Below, piece after piece: positions 22,910-31,586 of a DNA stretch of 64,000 bases; the stretch's first letter is position 1, and each line of letters opens with the position of its first letter. The notes under the pieces are model-generated. The model made no database searches, was not told the origin of the DNA, and worked only from the letters and a program-made list of their open reading frames with translations. The stretch comes from Kitasatospora sp. NBC_01246 (GTDB lineage: Bacteria > Actinomycetota > Actinomycetes > Streptomycetales > Streptomycetaceae). Location of the stretch: contig NZ_CP108484.1 in NCBI RefSeq assembly GCF_036226505.1, positions 6,138,001-6,202,000 of the forward strand. The letters are read 5' to 3'. The translations under genes and the position numbers were made by a program.

Positions 22910-22993
22910 ATGACCGCTCCGGCCCCCTTCCTCCCTGTACGGCGACTGCACGTCGACCTGGGACGGGTGTGCACGGCCGGTTGTCGCCGCTGA
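22910..22993 (+). CDS. short Cys-containing leader peptide upstream of the sulfonate monooxygenase
   Basis: This 27-codon frame (ATG 22910, TGA 22991) encodes a peptide with the conserved actinobacterial pattern RRLHVDLGRVC and a second Cys near the end (VCTAGC). Peptides of this type recur upstream of sulfur-assimilation genes in actinomycetes. They are thought to sense cysteine supply by ribosome stalling at the terminal Cys codons. It ends 53 bp before the monooxygenase start. It is too short for routine annotation, but the motif match is clear. Confidence 0.8.
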   Translation: MTAPAPFLPVRRLHVDLGRVCTAGCRR

Positions 22994-23046
22994 CGCGAAC
23001 CAGGTCCACCAGCAGCCGGCAACCACCGCCAGGAGCGTGTCCGTCC

Positions 23047-24144
23047 ATGTCCCTCACCTTTCACTGGTTCCTCCCCACCAACGGCGACAGCCGGCAGATC
23101 GTCGGCGGCGGGCACGGCTCGACGCCCGGCGCGGCCGGCTCCGACCGGCCGCCGAGCATCGCCTACCTCGGCCAGATCGCCCGCACCGCGGAGCAGTTGG
23201 GCTTCGAGGGGGCGCTGACCCCGACCGGCGCGTGGTGCGAGGACGCCTGGCTGACCACGGCGATGCTGACCCAGGTGACCGAGCGGCTGAAGTACCTGGT
23301 GGCGTTCCGGCCCGGCCAGATCAGTCCGACCCTGGCCGCGCAGATGGCGGCGAGCTACCAGCGGCAGTCCGGCGGACGGCTGTTGCTCAACGTGGTGACC
23401 GGCGGGGAGTCGGCCGAGCAGCGCGCGTACGGGGACTTCCTGGACAAGGACGCCCGTTACGCCAGGACGGGCGAGTTCCTGTCCATCACCCGTCGGCTCT
23501 GGGCCGGGGAGACGGTCGACCACGACGGCGTCCATCTGCGGGTCGAGCGGGCCATCCTGAACCGGCTCCCGGACCAGGTGCCGCCGGTGTACTTCGGCGG
23601 GTCCTCCCCGGCGGCGGGCGACGTCGCCGCCCGGTACGCCGACGTCTACCTGACCTGGGGCGAACCGCCCGCGCAGGTCCGCGAGAAGATCGCCTGGATC
23701 CGCGAACTGGCCGCCGCCCAGGGCCGGGTCGTCCGCTTCGGCATCCGGCTGCACGTGATCACCCGGGACACCTCCGCCCAGGCCTGGGCGGAGACCGAGC
23801 GGCTGCTGGCGTCGATGGACCCGGCGCGCGTCCGGGAGACCCAGCGCGCCCTCGCCGAGAGCGAGTCGGAGGGCCAGCGCCGGATGCTCGCGCTGCACGG
23901 CGGCTCGGCCGAGCGGCTGGAGATCCACCCCGGGCTCTGGGCCGGCATCGGCCTGCTGCGGGGCGGCGCGGGCACGGCCCTGGTCGGCAGCCACCGGGAG
24001 GTCGCGGACCTCATCACCGAGTACCACGAGCTGGGCATCGACGAGTTCGTGCTCTCCGGGATCCCGCACCTGGAGGAGGCGTACTGGTTCGGCGAGGGCG
24101 TGCTGCCGCTGCTCGCCGCCCGCAACCTCTGGACCCGACCGTGA
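23047..24144 (+). CDS. ssuD: FMNH2-dependent alkanesulfonate monooxygenase (SsuD-like, luciferase family)
   Basis: The 365-residue protein is a bacterial luciferase-like monooxygenase with SsuD features: FHWFLPTNGDSR at the N-terminus, KYLVAFRPGQISPTLAAQMAA, LLLNVVTGGES and VYFGGSSPAA. SsuD uses FMNH2 and O2 to release sulfite from alkanesulfonates in the cytoplasm during sulfur starvation. The ATG at 23047 has AGGAG at a rather long distance. The Cys leader peptide upstream agrees with sulfur control. No SsuE reductase or transporter gene is adjacent. A related sulfone or sulfonate substrate is possible. Confidence 0.87.
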   Translation: MSLTFHWFLPTNGDSRQIVGGGHGSTPGAAGSDRPPSIAYLGQIARTAEQLGFEGALTPTGAWCEDAWLTTAMLTQVTERLKYLVAFRPGQISPTLAAQMAASYQRQSGGRLLLNVVTGGESAEQRAYGDFLDKDARYARTGEFLSITRRLWAGETVDHDGVHLRVERAILNRLPDQVPPVYFGGSSPAAGDVAARYADVYLTWGEPPAQVREKIAWIRELAAAQGRVVRFGIRLHVITRDTSAQAWAETERLLASMDPARVRETQRALAESESEGQRRMLALHGGSAERLEIHPGLWAGIGLLRGGAGTALVGSHREVADLITEYHELGIDEFVLSGIPHLEEAYWFGEGVLPLLAARNLWTRP

Positions 24145-24146
24145 CC

Positions 24147-24192
24147 GGGGCGGCGGGCCCGTAGGGTCACCGGTCCACCGGCCCGCCGCCCC
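24147..24192. terminator. bidirectional hairpin terminator
   Basis: GGGGCGGCGGGCC (24147-24159) and GGCCCGCCGCCCC (24180-24192) form a 13-bp stem with a 20-nt loop between the converging monooxygenase and kinase genes. Confidence 0.75.
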
Positions 24193-24203
24193 TTCGGCTC
24201 CGA

Positions 24204-26048
24204 TCAGGGGATCCTGAACTCCTGGGACTTGTTCCCGGCGGTGCAGGTGACCATGGTGACCTGGTTGCCCGCGCCGTTGTCGGTCATGCACGCGGAGCCC
24301 ATGTAGTCCGCGAGACGGAAGGCGCCCGGCGTGCTCCCGGCACTGACCTTCCAGTTGCTCAGGACGCTGAAGCCGCCCGAGAGCGTCACCCGCCCGTCGG
24401 TCTCCTGGACGAGCGGCGCGCCGCTCAGGTTGCACGGGTAGAGGTGGTACCAGCCGCCCGGGTCCGGGTCCGAACGCACCCAGCCGTAGGCGGTGTTGCC
24501 GCCCATGATCACGGACTGGCCGGCCGACGGGGTGTCCTTGGACAGGCCGAGCTTGAGGCCGGAGGCCACGCTGACGATCGGCCCCCACTTGGTGCCGCCG
24601 CAGCCCGGCGGCGTGACGGGCGTCTGCGGCGGGGCGCTGGTGGCCGCCGGCTGGGGGTTGGGCTGCGTGCCCGGCTGCGTTCCGGGAGCGGGCTGGTTCC
24701 CGGCCCCGGCCGTGCCGGCCGCCGGGGCCGGGACGCCGGCCGGCGGCTGGGTCGCGCGCGGGGTGCCGCCCGCTCCGGTCGCGCCGCCGCCGTTCGCCGC
24801 ACCGGTGCCGCCCGGCGCAGGCGTGGACTGCTGGGCGCCGGGGGTCGCGGTGGCGCCGGGCGCGGTCGGGGTGCCGGTCGGCGCGGGGGTGGTCGGCGGC
24901 GGGGTCGTCGCGTTCACGGCCGACGGCGTCGGCCCGCCGGGGTTCGCCGGGCCGGAGACCGTGACGGACGGCTGCGCCCCGGGCGTCTTCGCCTCGGAGG
25001 TGAAGGGCGTGCGGTCGATCAGCAGGACGGTCGCGGTGCCCGCCGTGATGATCACCGGTATGACGATGGGGACGAGGAAGCCGCGCCGCCGCCGACGGGT
25101 GCCGGGTTCGGTGGCGTCCCGGGACTCCACCTTGCCGACGTCGGCCGCGGCGACGGCGGGCGTCGCGGGTATCACCGGAACGACCGGTGGTGCCGGCAGC
25201 GCGGGGGCGCCGGGAGCGGCGGCGATCGCGGCCCGCGCCGCCGCGGCCATCGCGCCGGCGTCGGCGAAGCGGTCCTCCGGCTTCTTGGCCAGCGCGGTGG
25301 CGATCAGCCCGCGCACCGCCTCCGGAACGGCCGCCGGCAGCTCCGGAGCGGGCTCCCGGATGTGCTTGAGGGCGACCTCCAGCACGCTCTCGCCGACGAA
25401 CGGCGGCTGTCCGGTGAGCAGTTCGTAGCCGACCACGCCGATCGAGTAGAGGTCCGAGGCCGGGGTGATGGCCTGCCCCTCGGCCTGTTCGGGGGCCATG
25501 TAGAGCGCCGTCCCGATCACCGCGTGGGAGGCGGTGATCCGGGTGCTGGCGACCGCCCGCGCGATGCCGAAGTCGGTCACCGTCACCCGGCCCTCGGACC
25601 GGACCATCAGATTGGACGGTTTGACGTCGCGGTGCACGATCTCCCGCCGGTGGGCGGCGTGCAGGGCGTCCAGCGCGGTGGCGAGCAGCCCCAGGGCCCG
25701 TTCGGGCGGCATCGGCCCGCTCTCGGCGAGCACCTTGTCCAGCGGCTGCCCGTCGATCAGCTCCATCACGATGTAGGCGACCCGGTCGTCCCCGGCGTCC
25801 TCGCCGCTCTCGCCGTAGTCGTGGACGTCCACGATGCCGGGGTGCTTCAGCGCCGCGAGCAGCTGGGCCTCGCGCCGGAACCGCTTGACGAAGGCGCCGT
25901 CCTCGACCAGTCCCGGATGCAGGATCTTCACGGCGACCTGCCGTGCGAGCACCTCGTCGTCGGCGCGCCAGACGGAGCCCATGCCCCCGCCGCCGATCCG
26001 CTCGGTCAGCGTGTAACGCCCCCCGAGCACCGTCCCCCGGCTGCTCAT
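24204..26048 (-). CDS. membrane receptor serine/threonine protein kinase with extracytoplasmic C-terminal domain
   Basis: The 614-residue protein has an N-terminal Hanks kinase: glycine loop GGGGMG (19-24), Lys41, HRDVKPSN (139-146), DFG (159-161), MAPEQ. A basic stretch and one transmembrane helix (about 323-344) follow. A Pro/Thr/Gly linker (350-490) leads to a Cys-containing beta-rich C-terminal domain (LGLSKDTPSAG, then NQVTMVTCTAGNKSQEF) that looks like a ligand-binding beta-trefoil or similar module. PASTA repeats are absent, so it is not PknB. It probably senses an extracellular signal and phosphorylates cytoplasmic targets. The ATG at 26048 follows GGGGGCAGAGAG. Confidence 0.9.
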   Translation of the reverse strand: MSSRGTVLGGRYTLTERIGGGGMGSVWRADDEVLARQVAVKILHPGLVEDGAFVKRFRREAQLLAALKHPGIVDVHDYGESGEDAGDDRVAYIVMELIDGQPLDKVLAESGPMPPERALGLLATALDALHAAHRREIVHRDVKPSNLMVRSEGRVTVTDFGIARAVASTRITASHAVIGTALYMAPEQAEGQAITPASDLYSIGVVGYELLTGQPPFVGESVLEVALKHIREPAPELPAAVPEAVRGLIATALAKKPEDRFADAGAMAAAARAAIAAAPGAPALPAPPVVPVIPATPAVAAADVGKVESRDATEPGTRRRRRGFLVPIVIPVIITAGTATVLLIDRTPFTSEAKTPGAQPSVTVSGPANPGGPTPSAVNATTPPPTTPAPTGTPTAPGATATPGAQQSTPAPGGTGAANGGGATGAGGTPRATQPPAGVPAPAAGTAGAGNQPAPGTQPGTQPNPQPAATSAPPQTPVTPPGCGGTKWGPIVSVASGLKLGLSKDTPSAGQSVIMGGNTAYGWVRSDPDPGGWYHLYPCNLSGAPLVQETDGRVTLSGGFSVLSNWKVSAGSTPGAFRLADYMGSACMTDNGAGNQVTMVTCTAGNKSQEFRIP

Positions 26049-26342
26049 GCTCTCTGCCCCCACCTGTCATGCCCCGGCCCAACAGCCCCACTGGTCGCAC
26101 AGTCTGCCAGAGGGCACCGGGCCCCCGTCCGCGCGCGTGCCCATGCTACGGACCGCCCCCGACGGACCGTCAGCGGGCCTGCGGGCAGCGGGCGCGCCGG
26201 GAATCGGCGGCTCCCACGGCCGCCGGCTCCGGGAGCGGCCTCCCGGCCGTCCGCCGGTACCGGCCGGGCGGGCCGTCCCGCCGGGCATCGGGCCTGAGTA
26301 GGGTGGGTGCGACAGCACATCGAACCCGACCAAGGAGCAGAC

Positions 26343-27173
26343 GTGAGCGTGCCGGCGTCCATCGCCCTGCAGCAGGAGATCGCCCGGGAGCTGGAGGTCG
26401 CCGAGACCTTCCACGCCGAGAAGGAGATCGAGCGCCGGGTGGCCTTCCTCGCCGAGCGGCTGACCTCCACCGGTCTGCGCGCCCTCGTGCTCGGCATCAG
26501 CGGCGGTGTCGACTCCACCACCGCCGGTCGGCTCTGCCAGCTCGCCGTCGAGCGCGCCCGGGCCGCCGGGCACGAGGCGCGGTTCTACGCGATGCGGCTG
26601 CCCTACGGGGTCCAGGCCGACGAGCACGACGCCCAGCTCGCGCTCTCCTTCATCCGGCCGGACCACCTGCTGACCGTCGACATCAAGCCCGCCAGCGACG
26701 CCGCGCTCGACGCCGCCGTGGCCGCCGACGTGGCCTTCCGCGACGCCGGCCACCAGGACTTCGTGCTCGGCAACATCAAGGCCCGCCAGCGCATGATCGC
26801 CCAGTACGCGGTGGCTGGCGCGCACGACGGCCTGGTCGTCGGCACGGACCACGCCGCCGAGGCGGTCTCCGGTTTCTTCACCAAGTTCGGCGACGGCGCG
26901 GCCGACCTCGTCCCGCTCACCGGCCTGACCAAGCGCCGCGTGCGCGCCGTCGCGGACGCCCTGGGCGCCCCGGCCGAGCTGGTCCGGAAGGTCCCGACCG
27001 CCGACCTGGAGACCCTCGCCCCGGGCAAGGCCGACGAGGACGCCCTCGGTGTCACCTACGACGACATCGACGACTTCCTGGAGGGCAAGCCGGTCGCCGA
27101 GGAGACCTTCGAGACGATCGTCCGCCGCTACCGCCTCACCGACCACAAGCGCCGCCTCCCGATCGCCCCGTAA
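26343..27173 (+). CDS. nadE: ammonia-dependent NAD(+) synthetase
   Basis: The 276-residue protein carries the PP-loop GISGGVDSTT (51-60), VLGNIKARQRM, VGTDHAAEAVSGFFTKFGDGA and LTKRRVRA, as in single-domain NadE. It amidates nicotinic acid adenine dinucleotide with ammonia and ATP in the last step of NAD synthesis. There is no N-terminal glutaminase domain. The GTG at 26343 has AAGGAG 5 nt upstream. Confidence 0.95.
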   Translation: MSVPASIALQQEIARELEVAETFHAEKEIERRVAFLAERLTSTGLRALVLGISGGVDSTTAGRLCQLAVERARAAGHEARFYAMRLPYGVQADEHDAQLALSFIRPDHLLTVDIKPASDAALDAAVAADVAFRDAGHQDFVLGNIKARQRMIAQYAVAGAHDGLVVGTDHAAEAVSGFFTKFGDGAADLVPLTGLTKRRVRAVADALGAPAELVRKVPTADLETLAPGKADEDALGVTYDDIDDFLEGKPVAEETFETIVRRYRLTDHKRRLPIAP

Positions 27174-27256
27174 GGCGGTCCACGGCCCACCACGCCGGCC
27201 TGCTCCGCCCGATAAACCCCTGGTCCCGGAGTGGGGTTCCGGCGAGGATGCCCGGT

Positions 27257-27790
27257 ATGACGTTGCCGCTGCTCCTGCTCGATGTCGACGGGCCGTTGAA
27301 CCCCTATGCCGCGAAGCGGCACCGGCGGCCGCACGGCTACGGGACGCACCGGGTGAAGCCCGACTGCTGGGTCGCCCGCTTCCCGCAGCGGCCCGCCGAG
27401 CGTGTGCGGCCGCTGCGGATCTGGATCAACCCGGACCACGGGCCCGAACTGCTGGCGCTGCGGTACGAACTGGTGTGGGCCACCACGTGGATGGACGAGG
27501 CGAACACCTTCATCGGGCCGCTGCTGGGGCTGCCCGTGCTGCCGTACATCCACTGGCCGGAGCTGCACCAGCAGGACCCGGACGGGCTGCACTGGAAGAC
27601 CAGGAACCTGGTCGCCTGGGCCGCCGGGCGCCCGTTCGTCTGGGTGGACGACGAGCTGGGGCCGCAGGACGCGGAGTGGATAGCCGCGCACCACCCCGCG
27701 CCCGCGCTGACCCTGCACGTCGATCCCGAAATCGGCCTGGGCGAAAGCGACTTCACGGCGCTACGGGAGTGGGCGGAGGCGGTGGCATGA
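27257..27790 (+). CDS. small HAD-like domain protein of unknown function
   Basis: The 177-residue protein begins LPLLLLDVDGPLNPYA, a HAD motif I with the DxDG acid pair, and later has WATTWMDEAN and FVWVDDELGPQD, which would be motifs II and IV. This fits a compact HAD fold seen in many actinomycete hypothetical proteins. Catalytic activity is not established. The ATG at 27257 is near a GAGGATG stretch. Its stop overlaps the MOSC start by 4 bp (ATGA), which couples the two genes. Confidence 0.75.
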   Translation: MTLPLLLLDVDGPLNPYAAKRHRRPHGYGTHRVKPDCWVARFPQRPAERVRPLRIWINPDHGPELLALRYELVWATTWMDEANTFIGPLLGLPVLPYIHWPELHQQDPDGLHWKTRNLVAWAAGRPFVWVDDELGPQDAEWIAAHHPAPALTLHVDPEIGLGESDFTALREWAEAVA

Positions 27791-28578
27791 GGATCGGGAC
27801 GGTGGAGCGGATCCGGCGGTACCCGGTGAAGTCGTTGCTGGGGGAGGAGCTGGGCGAAGCCGGCGTCTCCGAGCGCGGGCTGGACGGGGACCGGGCGCTG
27901 GGGCTGCTCGACGCCGCGAGTGGCCGGGTGGCGAGCGCCAAGAACCCGAGGCTCTGGGCGGAGATGCTCCGGTTCACCGCCGTGCTGCACCCCGGCGGCG
28001 TCGTGATCACCGGGCCGGACGGCCGGGCGGTGGGCGAGGGCGAACTGTCCGCGCTGCTGGGCCGCGAGGTCTCCCTGGTGAGCGAGCGCCCGCCCGGTGC
28101 GACCGTCGAACGGGCCGTGCCGGAGGAGGTGCTGTCACGCGGGATCGACAGGGAGGTCGCCGTCACCGAGAACGAGATCGGCCGCGCCGCTCCCGCCGGG
28201 GGCTTCTTCGACTTCGCCCCGCTGCACCTGCTCACGACCTCCACCCTGGACGCCGTGGCGACCGAGGCCGCCCGCTACCGCCCCAACCTGGTGATCCGCA
28301 CCGAGGGCGACGGCTACGTCGAGAACGCCTGGGTCGGCCGCGAGCTGCGGATCGGCCCGGACCTCCGGTTGCGGGTGCTGGCCCCGACCCCGCGCTGCGC
28401 CGTCCCGACCCTCGTGCATGGCGAACTGCCGCGCAGCACGGCGGCCCTGAAGGTGCTCGCCGCGCAGAACCGGGTCGTGCCCCTGGAGGGGATGCCGGCG
28501 CTGCCCTGCGCGGGCGTCTATGCGCAGGTAGTGGAGCCGGGGAGGGTGCGGGTGGGGGACGCGGTGAGTCTCGGCTGA
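27787..28578 (+). CDS. MOSC domain protein (molybdenum cofactor sulfurase C-terminal-like)
   Basis: The 263-residue protein has a MOSC_N beta-barrel (IGTVERIRRYPVKSLLGEEL, then ASAKNPRLWAEML) and a MOSC core (FDFAPLHLLTTSTLDAV, RYRPNLVIRT, WVGRELRIG, APTPRCAVPTL with the conserved Cys). MOSC proteins bind or carry sulfur and molybdopterin-type ligands, as in mitochondrial amidoxime-reducing components. The partner reductase is not encoded here. It starts inside the stop of the HAD-like gene. Confidence 0.88.
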   Translation: MRIGTVERIRRYPVKSLLGEELGEAGVSERGLDGDRALGLLDAASGRVASAKNPRLWAEMLRFTAVLHPGGVVITGPDGRAVGEGELSALLGREVSLVSERPPGATVERAVPEEVLSRGIDREVAVTENEIGRAAPAGGFFDFAPLHLLTTSTLDAVATEAARYRPNLVIRTEGDGYVENAWVGRELRIGPDLRLRVLAPTPRCAVPTLVHGELPRSTAALKVLAAQNRVVPLEGMPALPCAGVYAQVVEPGRVRVGDAVSLG

Positions 28579-28688
28579 TCACGGGGGTGGCGGTCGCCGC
28601 CGGACGAGGGCGGCGCCTGCCTCCGGTTCGCCGTGAATCCGCCGTGAAGGTGCGGCGTGGGTTGATCGACAGCGTCAATCACGGCTGA

Positions 28689-29363
28689 TCAGACACCCGG
28701 GACGGCGTCCTTGGCGTTGGTGTGCCAGTTGGTGACGACCGGCTTGTCGACCTTGACGGAGCCGACGGGGATGCTCGCCGGGTCCGGGTCGCCGGCGCTG
28801 ATGCCGATGATGACGTCCTTGAACTCGATGTTCTGGTCGGTGTTGGTGCTCTTCGGGTTGATCCCCACGTAGGCGACCGCGCTGCCGGTGAGGGTGATCG
28901 GCGCACCGGCGGCCTGTTCGGCGTTGCGGGCCTCGATGCCGCCCGAACCGAAGGCGATGACCGGGTGCGTCGCGGGCAGGACGCAGGTGATCCCGGCCTT
29001 GGCCTTGGCGGTGACCAGGATGTAGCCGCCCGCCTGGGTCTCCATCTTCGCCCCGAAGGTGAGGTCGTTGGTGCCGCAGGCCTGGCCGTAGCCGGTCTTG
29101 TCGCCCGGGCTCCCCGGGGCGGGCGCGGCCGGCGTGGTGGCCGTGGGCTTGGTGGACGCGGCGGGCGCGGCGGACTTGCCGGGCGCGGCGGGCGTGCCGG
29201 GGGCCGACGCGGACGGCGCGGCGGCGGGGGCGGAGGCGGCCGGGGGAGCGGTCGTCGGGGCGGCGCCGGCGGCGGGTGCGTCACTGTTCTCCGGGCCGCA
29301 GGCCGTCGCGGCGGCCGCGAGGGCGGTGACGGCGAGAGCGGTGAGGGCGATTCGCGAGCGCAT
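28689..29363 (-). CDS. secreted lipoprotein, DUF4232-like
   Basis: The 224-residue lipoprotein has a signal peptide with lipobox ATAC, an Ala/Pro/Thr-rich linker of about 65 residues and a beta-sandwich C-terminal domain. That domain starts QACGTNDLTFGAKM and contains a second Cys in AGITCVLPATHP, the pattern of DUF4232 proteins. It should sit on the outer face of the membrane. The ATG at 29363 begins the signal peptide; longer in-frame starts are ignored. Function is unknown. Confidence 0.78.
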   Translation of the reverse strand: MRSRIALTALAVTALAAAATACGPENSDAPAAGAAPTTAPPAASAPAAAPSASAPGTPAAPGKSAAPAASTKPTATTPAAPAPGSPGDKTGYGQACGTNDLTFGAKMETQAGGYILVTAKAKAGITCVLPATHPVIAFGSGGIEARNAEQAAGAPITLTGSAVAYVGINPKSTNTDQNIEFKDVIIGISAGDPDPASIPVGSVKVDKPVVTNWHTNAKDAVPGV

Positions 29364-29463
29364 GGGTGGTCCCAACTTCCGTCCGGCAGTGCGGTTTGTC
29401 GTCTGCCTCCACGGTAGGCCGGGCATGATCACCGGGTGGTTCGTGAAATGTCCCGGTCGTGTT

Positions 29464-30525
29464 TCAGCGGCCGGTGCCGGTCCGGACCGCCAGCACCGAG
29501 CCGAGCGCGTCCAGGAAACGGTCCGTCGTCCCAGGGTCCCGGACGGCGATCCGCAGCCAGTCCGGGCCCAGCCCGGGGAAGGTGTCGCCCCGTCGGACGG
29601 CGAAGCCGTGCTCGCGCAGCCGGGCGCGGACGGCGGCCGCGTCCGGCAGTTCGACGAGGACGAAGGAGGCGGCCGGCTCCCCGTGCACCCGGACGACGGG
29701 GAAGGCGGCGAGGCCCTTGAGCAGGTGGTCGCGGTGGAGGGCGAGGTCCTGGGCGGCCTGCTCGGCCTCGGCGAGCGCCGCGGGTGCGCTGCACACCTCG
29801 GCGGCGGCCAGCGCCGGGGTGGAGACCGGCCAGAGCGGCTGGGCGGCGCCGAGCGCGGTGATCAGGTCGGCCGGGCCGAGCGCATAGCCGATGCGCAGGC
29901 CCGCCAGGCCCCAGGTCTTCGTGAGGCTGCGCAGCACGACCACCCGGCCGGGCAGGTCCCGGACGGCGGCGAGGGATTCGCACTCGCCGGGCACGGTGTC
30001 CATGAACGCCTCGTCGATCACCAGGGTGCGACCGGGACGCGCCAGGGCGGCGACGGCGGCCGCCGGGTGCAGTACGGAGGTCGGGTTGGTGGGGTTGCCG
30101 AGGACGACGAGGTCGGCCTCCTCCGGTACCGCACCGAGCCGGAAGCCGTCCGAGGGTACGAGCAGTACCCGCTCCACAGCGTGCCCGGCGTCCCGCAGCG
30201 CCGCCTCGGGTTCGGTGAACTGCGGGTGCAAGACGACGACGTGACGGGGCGTCAGGACGCGCGCGAGCAGCACGAAGGCCTCCGCCGCGCCCGAGGTGAG
30301 CAGCGTCTCCGTGACCGGTCGGCCGTGCCGGGCGGCGACGGCGGCGCGGGCGGCCGTGCCGTCGGGGTACGCCGCGAGCTCGCCGAGCGTCGCCGCGAGG
30401 TGCTCACGCAGCCACTGCGGGGGTGTGCCGGTGCGGACGTTGACGGCGAGGTCGACCAGACCGGCCCCGTCGGCGCGCACCTCCGCGTCACCGTGGTGGC
30501 GGAGGTCATGGTCGGGGGTGGTCAC
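29464..30525 (-). CDS. cobC: CobC-type PLP-dependent aminotransferase-fold enzyme (threonine-phosphate decarboxylase-like)
   Basis: The 353-residue protein is a class I/II aminotransferase fold of the CobC/CobD branch: LAVNVRTGTPPQWLREHL, DLVVLGNPTNPTSVLHP, VIDEAFMDTVPGE and the PLP-lysine LRSLTKTWGLAGLRIGY. Family members make the aminopropanol-phosphate arm of cobalamin from threonine phosphate. The GTG at 30525 lies in a 4-bp overlap with cobE, so the two form an operon. The symbol follows the actinobacterial usage. Confidence 0.87.
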   Translation of the reverse strand: MTTPDHDLRHHGDAEVRADGAGLVDLAVNVRTGTPPQWLREHLAATLGELAAYPDGTAARAAVAARHGRPVTETLLTSGAAEAFVLLARVLTPRHVVVLHPQFTEPEAALRDAGHAVERVLLVPSDGFRLGAVPEEADLVVLGNPTNPTSVLHPAAAVAALARPGRTLVIDEAFMDTVPGECESLAAVRDLPGRVVVLRSLTKTWGLAGLRIGYALGPADLITALGAAQPLWPVSTPALAAAEVCSAPAALAEAEQAAQDLALHRDHLLKGLAAFPVVRVHGEPAASFVLVELPDAAAVRARLREHGFAVRRGDTFPGLGPDWLRIAVRDPGTTDRFLDALGSVLAVRTGTGR

Positions 30526-31238
30526 GAGGGGTCTCCAACAACGGCATCGACGGGAAGGGACGGCCCGGGGACGCGGGCGAGCGGGTCGCGAGGCCCGGGG
30601 CGACCGCGAGCGGCCCGGGCGACCGCCACCGTCGCCGTCGCGGACTTCTGCTTGGGGACGACGAGTTCGCCGCCCGGCGCGCTCGCCAGGGCGGCGGCCT
30701 CCGCCACGCTCAGGGTGCCGACCGCCGATCCGACGGCGGCGGACGGGTTCGGGACGGCGAAGGCCGCGAGGGCCTCCGCCGGGTGCTCGTCCACCGGGAG
30801 GCCCAGCGCGGCGGCGGCGTGGCGGACGGCGGGGTGGTCGCCCTTGCCGGTGAGGGTCGCGAGCCGGGCGACGGAGCCGCTGGGCAATCCGGCCTCGCGC
30901 AGGGCCCGGTGGATCAGCCGCGTCACGTCGGACGGACCCGCCGCCGCGCGCAGGCCGACACCGACGACGAGGGCACCGGGAGCGAGGGCAGTGGGGGCGA
31001 GGCGGTCGGGGGCGAGGGCGCCGATGACGAGGGCACCGGAGGCGAGGCCGTCGGGGTCAGCCGGGCCGTCCGAGCACCGCGCGGCGACCGGTGAGCCGTC
31101 CGGCGCGCGGTCCAGGAGTTCGCCCGGGCCCCCGCCGCCGGTGTCGGCCCGGAAGGCCGGGCAACTGTCCGACCGCGCCGCGTGCGGCTGCTCGGCGGGT
31201 GCGTGACCCGCCGCGTCCAGGGCCGGCAGCCCGATCAC
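30522..31238 (-). CDS. cobE: CobE / CbiG C-terminal domain protein of cobalamin synthesis
   Basis: The last 140 residues of this 238-residue protein are the CbiG C-terminal/CobE fold: VVGVGLRAAAGPSDVTRLIHRAL, ATLTGKGDHPAVRHAAAALG, FAVPNPSAAVGSAVGTLSVAEAAAL, and GELVVPKQKSATATVAVARA. CobE assists precorrin ring contraction steps. The first 90 residues are a low-complexity Gly/Ala/Pro tail and a repeat LAPxALAPGAL, not part of the family. The GTG at 31238 has GAAGGG upstream; a shorter form is possible. It overlaps cobC by 4 bp. Confidence 0.83.
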   Translation of the reverse strand: MIGLPALDAAGHAPAEQPHAARSDSCPAFRADTGGGGPGELLDRAPDGSPVAARCSDGPADPDGLASGALVIGALAPDRLAPTALAPGALVVGVGLRAAAGPSDVTRLIHRALREAGLPSGSVARLATLTGKGDHPAVRHAAAALGLPVDEHPAEALAAFAVPNPSAAVGSAVGTLSVAEAAALASAPGGELVVPKQKSATATVAVARAARGRPGPRDPLARVPGPSLPVDAVVGDPS

Positions 31239-31586
31239 GTCGCGTTCCCTTCACCCGGAGGCCGTTCGGAGGCCATGCGGAGGCCGTCAGGAGGCCGCCC
31301 GGCGGTCGTCCGGCGCTCCCCGGCGGCACTGCGGCAGCCGCTCGTCGGCCGACGAAATCCCACCACGGCGGCGACGGAGGGGTCAATCGGGGCCCGTGTG
31401 ACCTCCGTCGCCGGGCGCCGGAGGGTGTTCGCCTGTTCTTCACCTTCCCTGAGCGGTCCACGCCACCGCCGCGCTCCTACTGTTTGCGGCGCTCCGACGC
31501 AGTCACGCACTGCGACCCGCACAGCACGACCCCCCACCCGGGTGTTCCTGCCGAACCCCGGTTCCCCCCGACGCACGGAGGACACC
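31239..31586. other. 348-bp divergent region with 11-bp repeats, a hairpin and a possible Pho box
   Basis: The region separates cobE (leftward) from a phosphatase operon (rightward). GGAGGCCGTTC-type 11-bp units repeat four times at 31256-31300. CGGCGACGGAGG (31369-31380) pairs perfectly with CCTCCGTCGCCG (31402-31413). GTTCGCCTGTT and CTTCACCTTCC (31427-31448) are two 11-nt units like a streptomycete Pho box, upstream of a phosphatase gene. No cobalamin riboswitch is visible on the cobE side. Confidence 0.5.

Noticed and set aside
22564..26100. A 1,178-codon minus-strand frame spanning glnII, ssuD and the kinase gene
   Set aside because: It is antisense or out of frame to three well-supported genes, and its composition is Gly/Arg-rich as expected from GC-driven shadow frames.
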